Of a stretch of 64,000 bases of DNA, positions 33,716 to 45,678 are shown piece by piece (the first letter of the stretch is position 1; each line of letters opens with the position of its first letter). The stretch is taken from the NCBI RefSeq assembly GCF_933775445.1, contig NC_065872.1:21948001-22012000 (forward strand), given 5' to 3'. The notes below the pieces were generated by a model. That model worked only from the letters and a program-made list of their open reading frames with translations, searched no databases and was not told the origin of the DNA. The translations under genes were made by a program, and so were the position numbers. The DNA comes from Argentina anserina (Eukaryota > Streptophyta > Magnoliopsida > Rosales > Rosaceae).

Positions 33716-34739
33716 GGCATAAATGTCGATTTGCACCCCAAATTTTGCTGAAATTGTCAATTTGCACTCCGAACTTGCATTTGAGTCAATTTACCTCCTA
33801 AACTTGCTAAAAATTGCCGATTTGCACCTCATCCGTTAAATTTAATTGTTTCTATCCAATTTTGCGTCACATGTCATGCATTTAAGGGGTAGTATTGTCA
33901 TTATATATTTATAATTTTCTTAAAAATAAATAAAAATATTCTTGAAAATGAGGATTATTTTGTTAATCAAATTATTTATTTACATCTTTTTTTCTACCTA
34001 CTTAACCCTACTTTGAATTATATATTCAATATACCCACCCATTCAAATATAGTGTGTTGTGTATAAATATATTTTTATATGTACACATTGTTGGAGGATG
34101 AACAAAACGAGAATAATAACGACGTAATAGAACAGAACGTAACCGTTTATTGATTGATAATGAGGCCAATATATAGGCATTACATAACCACAATCCCGTA
34201 GGATTCGAAGTCCTAATCTATTACAGAGATGCGAATCTATCTCTAACAGAAAACCTAATAAGGCTAAGACACACAATGGTAGAATAGTAATTCTCTCGGA
34301 ACACACATTTATTTTTAATTTTCAATGTATTTATTTATTTATATTTTTTCTAATATCTTTTAACATACCATATCACATAAAATAATAAATATATAAATCA
34401 ATAACATGTTTCGAAAAAACAAACATTGTAGCAAGTGTTCCTCTTAAGTAATTTTATTAATTTATTTCATTATTCAATATGAATAAATATATAATGACAA
34501 TACTACCCCTTAAATGCATGACATGTGACGCAAAATTGGATAGAAACAGTTAAATTTAACAGATGAGGTGCAAATCGGCAATTTTTACCAAGTTTAGGAG
34601 GTAAATTGACTCAAATACAAGTTCGGGGTGTAAATCGGCAATTTTTACCAAGTTTAGGAGGTAAATTGACTCAAATGCAAGTTCGGGGTGCAAATTGACA
34701 ATTTCAGCCAAATTTGGAGTGCAAATTGGCATTTATGCC
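33716..34739. mobile_element. Mutator-type foldback element with 9-bp TSD
   Basis: Perfect 9-bp duplication CAAATTTTC (33707-33715 and 34740-34748), the length typical of MULEs. Ends are GGCATAAATG and CATTTATGCC. Arms of about 190 bp are complements, with recurrent words CAATTTGCACTCC, TCAATTTACCTCCTAAACTT and GACATGTGACGCAAAATTGG. The right arm contains one extra copy of a roughly 62-bp segment (GGTGYAAATCGGCAATTTTT, 34566-34690) compared with the left. No coding capacity. Without its nested LTR it is about 804 bp. Confidence 0.88.
34089..34303 (-). mobile_element. Solo Copia LTR nested in the MULE
   Basis: Plus-strand edges TGTTGGAGGATG and TCTCGGAACA with a perfect 5-bp TSD CACAT (34084-34088 and 34304-34308). 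Contains the minus-strand TATA-like CCTATATATTGG. No internal region, hence a solo LTR left by LTR-LTR recombination of an element inserted into the MULE. Confidence 0.9.
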
Positions 34740-34748
34740 CAAATTTTC

Positions 34749-35609
34749 AGATGTAGGCCCCATATTTGTTAGACCGAGCCCATTGATCAAAGCCTCAATT
34801 GATTATCAATCAGTAACTAATTTGTTATAACTACTTTGTTACTACATGATTTTCAATATTCGGATCTCCACGGAACCATTAAATGGAATGTTCATTGGAC
34901 CTTAAAATGATCACAGTCCCCGAGATAGTATATTAAATGCATTCCACAAAACAATAAACTGATTGCAGTTTACGAGACAGTAAATTAATCACAATCCACG
35001 AGACATTAAATGATTAATCACTTCTACATTAAAACTATCACACAAGAAATTCATGAGGTGATCAAATTTAATCTTATTTCAGTGTTGAGACATGTATTTT
35101 TTTCTTGAATTCTTGTTTCTATTAATATACATATTGATAACAATTTATTTATATTTATTTTTTCCTTTCGGTACAAATTCATTGCAGGAAAATAAATTTT
35201 AAATTTGGGCCCCATACTTATTAGACTGACCCCAATGATCAAAGCCATAATTAGATAGAGTAAAAGTTAGTAAAACCTCCAAAGCATAATAAGTGAGTGG
35301 AGAAAGTGAAGAACGTTCAACACTCCTCTTCCCACTACAACGTGAAGTAAGCACCAAGAAACATGGAATGAGATCCAATTATCCAATAATCATGGCTGCC
35401 AACTACTACTTGTTAGCAATCTAATTTATTTTGTTTTATCCTTTTTGAATTGATTCTGACTTAAGGGTCGGAGTGTCTTTCTATTTTGCAGATTCCTCCC
35501 CCCCATAATCGATCACCACAATTGTCTAAGGCTTATGCGCTTATCAAAGACCAAACGAGAGGGCTTTTTCTTGGGTGATCCCTCTCCCGGAACTTTTATG
35601 GTCCAACAG
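34749..35609. other. Intergenic DNA with a 45-bp direct repeat
   Basis: Imperfect copies of a segment reading GGCCCCATA-TT-TTAGAC, then CCCAATGATCAAAGCC, lie at about 34755-34795 and 35207-35248. No gene recognised. The pair may mark the edges of an old insertion or a local duplication. Confidence 0.4.
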
Positions 35610-37719
35610 TGTTACAACCTGAACCATGTTTGCTTGCTTACGATTTTACCGTTATTCCTTACTCGTCTCAAGAGTCCTATTACCATTAGGAGTCTTAAAA
35701 GTTGACTTTTTATAGTGGTACTAGATCAGGAACATTCTTTTAAAATGAGGTAAAGGATGTTAAAACGAGTCCATTGACATGTATCACATTTGATTTAGAT
35801 TTTGTATTCAAAAGTTATGATCAAAATATGAAAGTTTCCGATTTGGGTCGAGTATAAAAGGAGGAAACTACCCGAAATAGAAATCAAAATTTATTTCCAT
35901 CTTTTTTTCTTTCCTTTTACTGTTCCTTCCTCTTCCCGAGCTCCTTCTTCCCCATCAACTTCTTTTCGCCTTATCTCCTTCATCCGGTGACGAAATCGAG
36001 TGAGACCATTGGCTTTCTCTATGGATATGAGTTGGTGTTTGGAAGAAATTCGAGATGTTTGGAGCCCTAAAAGGTAGAAAGGCTACTGTTGTCCCCTTTT
36101 GAAGTTGTGAGTAGAACTCCATACTCTGGTAACCAATCGAGATAATTCTTGTTGGGTTTTGAAACTTATGGGGCCTACAACAACCCCTTAAAACATTTTA
36201 AAGAAATTAAAAATAGGTAAGGACAATCGAATCAAATAAAATCTAGGGTTCTTGGAGATTAATTTCAGAAATTTAATTTTTGTTCGTATCTAGACTCGGA
36301 ATTGGACTTTATGTTAGTTATGAACGTTGTTTGGTATGTTGTATGGATTGTGATGGTAAATTTGGTGGCCATTAGAGGTGGTCGGAGTTGGGTGGCTGGA
36401 CGCCACTTCCGGCGGCGTTTGGGGCAGCTGCTGCTGTGCCGGGATTGTTTTTGAAGGCATTTTGGGTTGTATGATGGTTGAGGAAGGTGTGAGAATATTT
36501 GTGTAATTTGCGGAGGAATTTTGAGGTGAATTATGCATTTAATTGTCCAAATTAAATTGTTAAGGAGATGAGTTCTCGATTTTCAAGTAAGGAACTCTTA
36601 ATATTTTGGGGAGTGTGGAGATTGTTGGTGAAGTTAGAGGATTTTTGGTTGAAGTTGGAACAATTTAAGCGAGTGAGGATGTATATATTCTTTTTGTTAT
36701 TTATTCCGAGTTATTGAATTAAAATTGTAAATATGTCTCTTACACAAGCCAAGAGGATAATCGATTTGAGGAGAGTTCGGAGTCGTTGGGCTTAGGCCAC
36801 GTACTGTGAGTGCACATATATTTTAAAATAATGCATGCATGATTATTGAATTTATTATTCTCTTGGGAATTGTATTTTGAGCTTACGAATATTTATTTTG
36901 AAAATGAGATTTCCAATAAATTATGTTTTTTTTTGTAGTTATTCAGAAATGGGATTTACAAAAAATTATGATTTTATTTAAATTGCGACATGTGAGACAT
37001 GTTGAATTATTTTAATTTTCCCTTGTATATAATTAATTATATGATTTTATTGAGAAATCACCGGAAATGGGATTTCCGAGCACTTATGCTTTAATTAAGA
37101 TATAACTTTATACTTTCTTTGAGTTAGTTTGAATATTTATTCGGAAATGAGATTTCAAGGTGATTATGCCTTATTTGAAGTACTTATTATATTCATGAAT
37201 TTGGTTTGAATATTTATTTGGAAATGAGATTCATGGAATTTTCATGATGAATATTTCTTGATGCCATACTCATGAGATTATGCTACCATGTTTGTTCCAC
37301 CTTATAGTGTCAATGGCTATCCCAAGTAGTGCACCCAAGCCCTTTCTGCCTGAGAGGCAATGTGATATATCTAGCAATATCACGAAAGCCCGGTACCTTC
37401 TTCGTTAATATCTTTTTTCCCGGGGGACATATTGTATAGCTTTGATATTTTCTTTAGCTCGCGGGGCTAGTCTACATACTAATATTATTTGTTATTTTAT
37501 TTGGCTAGCGGGGCTAGTCTACTTTCTAATATTTTTTGGTAGTCCACTTTCTATTTATCTTTTGATTTATGTTCTCGATATTATTTCGACTAGCGGGGGC
37601 TAGTCCATTTACGTTTAATTATTGATTATTAAATGTCGTTTTAATAACACTGGCATGCATTAGATTCTTATACTTAAGGAAATTGGGAAGTATATAAAAT
37701 TGTTTATTTTATTCGATAC
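35610..37719 (+). mobile_element. Long LTR fragment, plus orientation
   Basis: Starts TGTTACAACCTGAACC. A TATA box (TATAAAAG, 35853-35860) and the downstream GTGAGACCATTGGC / GTTTGGAAGAAATTCGAG stretch match the same part of the 10860 copy (GTGAGACCAGTGGC, GTTTGGGAGAATTCGAG). It is cut at 37720 by the Copia element; the remaining part was not found beyond 43.4 kb with certainty. Confidence 0.6.
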
Positions 37720-37936
37720 TGTTCGAGGAGGAACGAAATGAGAATAATAACAACGTAATAGAACATAACGTAACCCTTTATTAATTGATAATGTGGCATA
37801 TATATAGGCATTACATAACCACACTCCCATAGGATTCAAAGTCATAATCTATGACAGAGATGCGAATCTATCTCTAACAGGAAACCTAATAAGACTAAGA
37901 CACACACAAGGGTAGAATAGTAATTCTCCCGGAACA
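37720..37936 (-). mobile_element. 3' LTR of the Copia element
   Basis: Plus-strand edges TGTTCGAGGAGG and CTCCCGGAACA, 217 bp, with the CCTATATATATGCC core on the minus strand. Minus-strand CAAGGGGGAG (37937-37946) is the polypurine tract. Confidence 0.85.
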
Positions 37937-40415
37937 CTCCCCCTTGTGTCGCATGCCTAGGTTGCATGGTGCACACATTGTTGCCTCGGTAAAAACCTTG
38001 TCAAGCAAAATAAAAACCTCTTGGGTAAAAACAAAAGCTTGATCGAAGGAAAAAAAAACACAATGGACCGTCTACATTTGATAGTATCATGTGAGGTAGA
38101 CTCCCCTTGAAGTCTACAAAACAACTGCCCATGAATAGTGCCATAATCATGAAGTATAAAAAACAACGTATACAACGTTCATTACATGCTTCTCAAAAGT
38201 AGTCTTGGGCAAATCATTAATCTAGCCATACATCCTTAGATCATACATGCTATACATAGCCAAACTTAGATCTTAGGAAACACGATTGCATAACAACGCA
38301 AACAAGAGTTTGTAATGAAAAACAGATTCTCGGGTAGAATGACATTCACTCACTTAAATGGTCATAACCTCTTCGTCACAATAGGTATCAGTGAACCGTA
38401 AAATGTTTAGGAAAGTACACACCCGTGGCTTTCTAGTGACATAAAGTACACAACCTAACTGGACCGGAGCAGTTCACAATGCTCTGTCGAAGTTGATTGA
38501 CTTGTAAATTTCCGGACAGAACTATCATACTTTGCTAAAATGGCCATAGCCTACTTAATATGAAGCTATGAACAAATGGTTGGTGTCTCTAGAAAGGAGA
38601 CACATATAGACCTTCCAACGGTACCAAATTCACCATATTTCATTGAGTGAGCTGTCATGTAGGTCTCGTTGATGTTGACCTACGAAACCGGATATATTCT
38701 AATTAGTTACATTCAATGTGTCTTTCACAAAGGAATGGGGGAATTGACCAATGAAGGACTAATTTTGGTCTGAGACGGAATCGTACGCATCCTCGCCAGT
38801 CTTGACTGCGACACCAACACGTACGTTGATGTAGCTAGAGCTGCTGGCGGTGTTGGTGTGGATATGATTTGTGTTGGTTCACTAAGTGTAGAACTAAACC
38901 CATGTCAAAAGAGCAATGCAAGGCCAATGACAATGCATAGGTGCATAGTTGATCACATCATAACAAAAGTAATAGTGTCCCAAATCTGGCTGCATAAGCT
39001 CTCCGTGGTCTGGAGGCATTTAGTCAAGCAATTAAAGTCTTTCAGGCACTTTCATATCTGTGTCAAGATCCCTTTATAGATATTCTACGACCACTATCAA
39101 ATGCTACAAATTAGTTTTCATGAACACTACTACTGATCAAGTAGCGGAAAACAATTATGTCCATAATGAGAGAATATAACTAATCGTAGTTAATACTAGG
39201 ATAATGAGACAATCTTTGCGCCATAAGTCCTGCAAATATTGCATGACTTCATTTTTCTCATTACATTTTCGAACAATGACTAACATAACAAATCTAGTTC
39301 AGTCTGTATTAATTCTTTCCACTTCAGTTAACTTGCTCATCGTTGATACTTTACAACGAAATAAGAGCATAAACGAATACATCATCAATCATGGGAGAAC
39401 AATCCATTAAACACGCGCGCGCTTATACGATCAATTTGAGAGATTTCTTTTGTTCTCTAACATCAATAAAAGGAGTATGTAGCGTCACACACAAACTTAG
39501 TTGATAGACATGTTCAAAGAATATCTCTTGATGATGGGCAAAATATTTGTGCTTGCGCACCTCGCTTCTTTATGGGTTTTGATTCCAGAGAATAATGGTC
39601 TCCCCCTCATTTAGTTAGCAGCCAGGACAAAAGCTATGACCCTTACTATTCAATCTTTGCATTTGCCGCCATTGTTTTGTGGTGTAATACGACGGGCGCC
39701 GACAAAACCACAGCGTACGATGGTGCCATCGCCAGCTTCTTCCCACTGTCACGGATTGTGCCAACGGTGCTAGGACCATGTCATATGAAATTCTTCCATA
39801 TTTTGAGAGTTCCAACCTTACCGGCACATCACAAAATTTATGTGTGATCTCGTCACTTTCACAATATCAATAAAGTCATTGAGCATTGAATCTTTAACTT
39901 TCTGGAGGTCGATAATGCGTTTCACCTTTGCTCACTTTGAGTAGTCCATGATCTTAATGAGACATAATGCCACACCACGTTAATTCTTGGCGTTAAAAGC
40001 GGAATGGGAGCATTCAATATCTCCCCATAATGACGGGAAGTATGTCTCATCAAAGTGACCGTCTGCTAATATCGCAGGATAGAGATCCACAATTGTAGAT
40101 TAGAGATAGCGGACAAGTGTTAGTGCATAATTCATAACCAACCAAAACTTAATCGTTTCGTGTAGACCCATTGAGATTACTACAATAGAGGCATATAAAT
40201 AACTTAACCTAATAGGTATTAGGGAAAAAAATGTTGGGATCGGATCTAGTAACCATTTGGTACACACTAAACGCTTGGCAAGTTGTGGGTCTGAAATGAA
40301 TAAATGTCGCTGCATGTAACATCATTACATATCCCCATGCAAATACCGGTAGGTTAGTAACCAAGGCCGAACCTCTTCTAGATCGTTCTGTGAATGAACA
40401 TGAGGAATTATATGT

Positions 40416-40760
40416 TTAACGACGATTCAAGTAGACATGCAAAACGAAATCATCAAAAGTCTTGGAGATAAACTCTCCAATTGTATTCAATCGAATAGAT
40501 GTGAGACGATGGGAAGGGTGGTGAGCCCTTAGTATGATGATCATAGCTAAAAATTTAGCAAATGAGGCATTCCTTGTGGAAAGCAAAGCGATGTGTGACC
40601 AACGCATCGTTGCATCAACCAATACCATAAAATACTTAGAAGGTCTGCATTCTTGGTTGAATAAGTTCACAAATGGCATCTTAAATACGTTGTAAGAATG
40701 GAATATCTTCAATTGGAGTCTTTACATGAGAAGATTGACAATAAGAGTCATCAATTAAGC
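40416..40760 (-). pseudogene. Copia integrase fragment
   Basis: Minus-strand HVKTPIEDIPFLQRI, then (after a frame change) RPSKYFMVLVDATMRWSHIA, LLSTRNASFAKFLAMII, LRAHHPSHRLTSIRL and GEFISKTFDDF. This is the standard plant Copia integrase core. The first catalytic Asp (VLVDA) is kept, but the second (usual RLDNAGEF) reads RLNTIGEF, so the triad is broken. The region after FDDF is not alignable. Confidence 0.85.
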
Positions 40761-40774
40761 AGGTTTTGTCAAGA

Positions 40775-40935
40775 GGCCGTGCAGGGGAGCCTGTGAGGCA
40801 GCTGCAGGGGCTGCAAGGTTGCAGGGCTGTAGGGGTTGCAGGGGCTGCCGGGCTACGGGGGCTACAGGGTCGTGCAAGGCAACTACATGGGTTGCTGCGG
40901 GGCAGGTGCAGGGGTAGGTGCGGGCAGGCAGTAGG
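40775..40935. repeat. G-rich CTGCAGGGG repeat inside Copia pol
   Basis: Irregular repetition of GCAGGGGCTGC, GGTTGCAGGG and GGGGCTACAGGG over about 160 bp. The sharp GC rise is unlike the AT-rich element around it. Several runs of three or four G on the plus strand could form G-quadruplexes. It sits exactly where the pre-integrase zinc region should be. Confidence 0.65.
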
Positions 40936-43171
40936 GTTGCGTACAACCAATTTGTAGAATTTCTGACAAAGATATTCCTCTCCATTCTCAGCATAAGTAT
41001 TCAGATGTAAATTATTGACATGTATGGCCTTTAAAACTTAACAAGGTACGAAGATATAAAACACAATCTCCGCACGAGATCCATAAAATAACTACCTGCA
41101 TTGTAGGACAGTGTGGGTGGTTACGCAATTAGCAAGACACTCGATTTCATGGCGGGACATTTTAAAAATAAAATTAAGAGAGTCAACGACACGGGAACTT
41201 CTCTAGACCATATACCGTAGAATATTGTAAGAGGGGAGGGGATTGAAACAAAGTGCAATCCCATCGAGTGTATCACATGGCAACAAAACTACATTGTTCA
41301 ACGTAAGAGTTGGAAAAACATGGTATTAGAGCAGTTGAATACCAAACAGTTAGGGTGCTAAAAACCATTCAATTGGTGCGGGTGGTCACAAATATTAAAA
41401 TCGTTTGAGCTATAAAACGACTTGGAGCAAACTCGAAAGATAACTGGAAAACCATGTAAAAAAAAAAGCTAAAAAATCAAAAGAAACTTTGGCGGGAAAA
41501 CGCTTCAACAAAGAATGTTGGAAAGGTATCGGAAAAACAATGACAAAACGGCGAAAAATTGCCAGAAAACTCTCTAGAAATCTGATGGCGCCGGTGACTG
41601 AAAATCAGTCGCCGGCAGCTGCAATCTGGCCAGTTAGGAGGCCAGACTTCATATCCGACAAGAATCGCCGGCCGAAACTGGGCGGTGCTGCTGGAAATGA
41701 ACCGAAAGGCGGCCAAAACGGCTGGAAATGTCAGCAAAATGTTCCGGAAACGTGCCAGAAACGCCAGAGTTCATAACGATGTCAAATTTTGACATTTTGA
41801 GGTTCGTTTTGCAAATGTTAAGTGCCAAATTCACAATGTAGTATTATTGAGGTCCCATGTAACCCAAAAACGGCCAATTTAAGTCACAACAAGTTGTAAA
41901 TATTGACCATTCATGCTAGGTTCATGGCAAATAAAATTCTCACGAGATCATCTTGTAAACAAGAAATACGAGAAATTTTATTGAATATGCCAATCTTTAC
42001 AACAGAAACAAGCTTCCAATTCCAATAAACGACTTAAGCTAAAGTCGAGTAAGAAACATGGTAATGCCAACGTCATACTTGAAAAATGTTAAGCAAAAAA
42101 AATAGTCAAATTAGATTGACTAGTCAAATACTCATAGCAAGCAAATCTTGCGTATGAGATGGGGCAGAGCCTTAGTCTGAGGCTCAAAATCTGCTAACTT
42201 GAGAATGGAAGAATGTTACGTTTCTATCTCAAATTTCCTCTAAATAGATATAGATACAAGTGCCAAAAATGACATGTGATTCTTGGATGTGGAGCATGCA
42301 TCAAGGTTAGCTATGATAAAACAACGTTAGAGATGTTTATTCAATCACTGTTAAGTGTGTCCCATAGAAGTTTGAGATATTTTATCGGCTAATATTGCCG
42401 CTTCAAATTAGTATGAATTTCAACTCAAATAAATAAGTACGTAAACCTTGGGATCATCGTTTATAGACATGAGTTAAAAAAAACTCAAAAATTCAAGTAA
42501 CTGTCACGATGGCTACGCATCCACAAGGAACGAGGGTTGTATTGGTTTCGAATAAATGATACAATTCAAGTATGTACCATGAATTAGAAAGGTTGTGATG
42601 TATATGGCCACAAAATAATCGATGCATAACGGCGATTGTCATGATCGCACCCAAAACAGCGGTGCCCTTAGGCGACCACACAAAATCGATTTCTTCCCTT
42701 TAAATAATAACGTGACTCCCCCATGACTATCACACTAAAACCAATACGGGGTTTTTCTAGCTTGTGGCGGCGCCAAGAGAAGTCGTCGATTGCCGGCGTC
42801 GGAAAGGAGAACAATACTGGGATCAGGATCGAGGGATCCGTAGCTCTCGATCTGCAACTCCGGGTCATTGATTGATGACAAAAGGCTAAGGTCTGGATGG
42901 CCCTACGATTGGCGACGGAAGAGGTCGCAAGGCTAGGGGACATGGACGACATCGACCGGCTGGTTTGCGTGGAGGAGAAGATGGGTGCCCAGAAAAATTT
43001 TCTAGGTGTCCAAAGAAATTGCGATATCTTATTGTTTTTCTTTCTGACGACAATTTGTCGGTTATCGCTCAAAATTTCCAGCAAGGCTAAGAAGAAAAGG
43101 TTGTCGGAGATAAAGATTTTCAGGGCTAGGGTTTATTTTTCTGGTGGTGGCCTCGTCGTTTTGACATAACG

Positions 43172-43380
43172 TGTTTGAGAAGGATGAAAACGGGAACAAT
43201 AACAATGTAATGGAACAAAATGTAACTCTATTGATTGATAATGAGGCCTATATATAGGCATTACATAACCACAATCCCGTAGGATTCAGAGTCTTAATCT
43301 ATGACAAAGATGTGAATCTACCTCTAATAGGAAACTAATAAGGCTAAGACACACAAAAGGGTAAAATAGTAATTCTTCAA
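43172..43380 (-). mobile_element. 5' LTR of the Copia element
   Basis: Plus-strand start TGTTTGAGAAGG, followed by AATGAGGCCTATATATAGG and the family's AAGGCTAAGACACACAA, ending near ATTCTTCAAATT. More diverged than the 3' LTR, so the element is old. Confidence 0.7.
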
Positions 43381-43899
43381 ATTATTTCAAATCTATGACA
43401 AATACTTGATTTTTGTCCACTCACTCTAACATGTTTCATTTCAAATTATTTTCCCTCGTACCCTTCGTTTTCAATCGCACAGTTTGCAGGAAAAGCCAGA
43501 TGATGTCAAGGGTACTTGAAGTCGAGGCATAGTCATCCTTACAACTTCCATTAATTTGGCATATTTCGTTTTAGTTACTTCTTTGGTAACTTTGAGATTT
43601 AAATGATTTGTAAATTAAACTTGCATCCTGAGTTTTAATTGGAGTTTGATTATATTCATTGGGAGCATGGAGGCTCCAGGCATTGATGTTGGACTCGTGA
43701 ATTTAGAAGTGTTTCGATTTTGACAGGTTAGGGTTGACCATTTTCAAGGAAGGTCATGCCAAATTTTCAGTAGATTTTCATTGAGGTGGATTTTACAGGG
43801 CTTACTTCAAATTTCAAGGTGAAATTCGGGTCAGGTAATTGAGGAAAACCGGTGAGACGGATTAAGAAGTCAAGGAGATGGACGCTTAGAAACTATGAC

Positions 43900-44414
43900 A
43901 AAAGCAAATGGGGGCAGAATAATTCAATCTGAACGAGAACACAAATATTTGCTCCATGTCTTCTGTAATTCGATTTGTTAAGTACAAAGAGAAATAAACT
44001 ATATAACTAGTATGGATAGAAAGAGCATGAAGAGATGAAGAGAATGATACCAATTTTGTGGTCGGAGGTGGCCGGAAATGGCGGCGGTAAGGTGGTCTTC
44101 ACTGTAATACCAAAGGGAAGTCGTGCTTGGGGGAGAGGTACTTAATTAAACTTATGATTTTACTAAGGAAAGGACTAAAATGCCCCTCATATAAAATATC
44201 CATAATTTTCTCCTTACAACTCCATTTAACGAACCGTTAACATCTATTCTCTCGTATCGTTAGTCTCTATATTTCTAAGTTATGAAACTAATTTTCAAAA
44301 TATTATAAAAATTACTTCCTAATTAATTAGGCTAATCTAACGATAAGGCTAATGGATATCTAAATACGATGTAATTAAGTTAAATGCTAGAAATTCTTGG
44401 TAGGGGGTGTTATA
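43900..44414 (-). mobile_element. Long LTR fragment, minus orientation (GTGTTATA end)
   Basis: Ends in GGTAGGGGGTGTTATA. Shares the ordered stretches AATGCCCCTCA, CCATTTAACGAACCGTTAACATC / CTCGTATCGT and AAGAGAATGATA with 55560-55985 (AATGCCCCCACC, CCATTTAATTAGCC, CTCGCATCGT), so the two are the same family. Left boundary not determined. Confidence 0.5.
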
Positions 44415-45673
44415 CTATACACATCTAATGGTTCCTAATGATTTTGATTAAATAGAACCGAACATAACTGCTTATACTTCAAATAGTTCAGTTCTAGTAA
44501 TCTTCTACATTTTTTCTCATAAGAACCAAACTGAATTGGAGTTAACTGGTTAAGTTCCAACGATTTACAGCCCTATAAATAACTTTAGCTAAATATAACT
44601 AGTGTGGAGAGATAATTTAACCCCACCTAGCTTTTGCTCGTTGAGAAAAACTATTGTTTGTTTTGAAATTTAAATTAATCAACAAATAACTATCGTTGGT
44701 GGAGCATAACTATCAAATTGAGTAGCTAAATACTACTATTACCTAATTTTAGCTATAGAAGTAACTAACACTGTTGGAGATGTTCTTATACAAGGATGCC
44801 AAATTTTAGGAACTATCGAAGACCAAAAACAACGAACATCAATTCAATCATTATTCTCATTTCCTCCACCTTTTCTCACTTAATTATTTTTCAGATCACA
44901 ACTGTTAGGTTGAGTTGATCAATTTCATGATTGTGTAATAATGTCATAAAGCCATAAAATATGCCCATGGGCAAAAATAATACTCCCAAACTCTCAATAC
45001 CTTCACATCACGTTAACATAGAGGATATTGGGCTGTCGTGGTATTTCCGGCTATACCACATCCCCTCCCAGGCAGAAAAGGGATATCATAAGTAATCTGC
45101 TAGTTCATCCATTCTCTTCTAGCTTCATGTACGATTTTTAACCGTATGATGATAAATTAATAAAATCTGCTAGTTTATCCCCTCTCTCCTAACTTCATAA
45201 TCTTGAGAGACCAGTAGTTCATCCCCTCTCTTCTAGTGTCCCAACACATCCCATAAAATCTCCGACACAAACCCCATACATAATGTTGAGTCTCACTCAA
45301 CATAATATACTAAAAACCATTCTCAGACTAAACAACAAACCACCAGCCAAAACCAACCAACTAAATAACCTAACACACAAACCCACAACGAGACCATACT
45401 CACATCATCCATGGCAAGGATTAACACAATCGCATCATCAAAACTAACATCAAATGGAATATTCGACAGTTTTCCAAAAACAGTACCTCATGCAAGTTTA
45501 TTAAAAACAAACTCCACTCACTGTATAGCTAGTAGCGTCTGGTGTATGGCTTCTTTTCAAATGAAGTATCTGTTCATCGTCTTATCCCTAAGCCAGATCA
45601 GGGAGGAACTCGCTGGAAAACGACTGAGATGTTGACGGGTGGTTGACTTTTGAAACTCCAATTTGTAGGCTGC
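44415..45673. other. No gene recognised
   Basis: AT-rich sequence. An imperfect direct repeat with TCATCCCCTCTC (about 45100-45230) and one unrecognised 74-residue ORF at 45411-45635 are present. It may be part of an LTR unit split by the 45679-47999 insertion. Confidence 0.35.
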
Positions 45674-45678
45674 AACAA

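Larger units (their letters stand above)
37720..43380 (-). mobile_element. Degenerate Copia retrotransposon
   Basis: Minus-strand element: 5' LTR at about 43380-43172, 3' LTR at 37936-37720, internal region about 5.2 kb. A polypurine tract CAAGGGGGAG precedes the 3' LTR. The internal part keeps an integrase stretch at 40416-40760; gag, protease and RT are not readable. The 5' LTR has lost its last bases (plus-strand end reads ATTCTTCAAATT instead of ATTCTCCCGGAACA), so no TSD could be confirmed. It lies inside the long LTR that starts at 35610. Confidence 0.75.
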
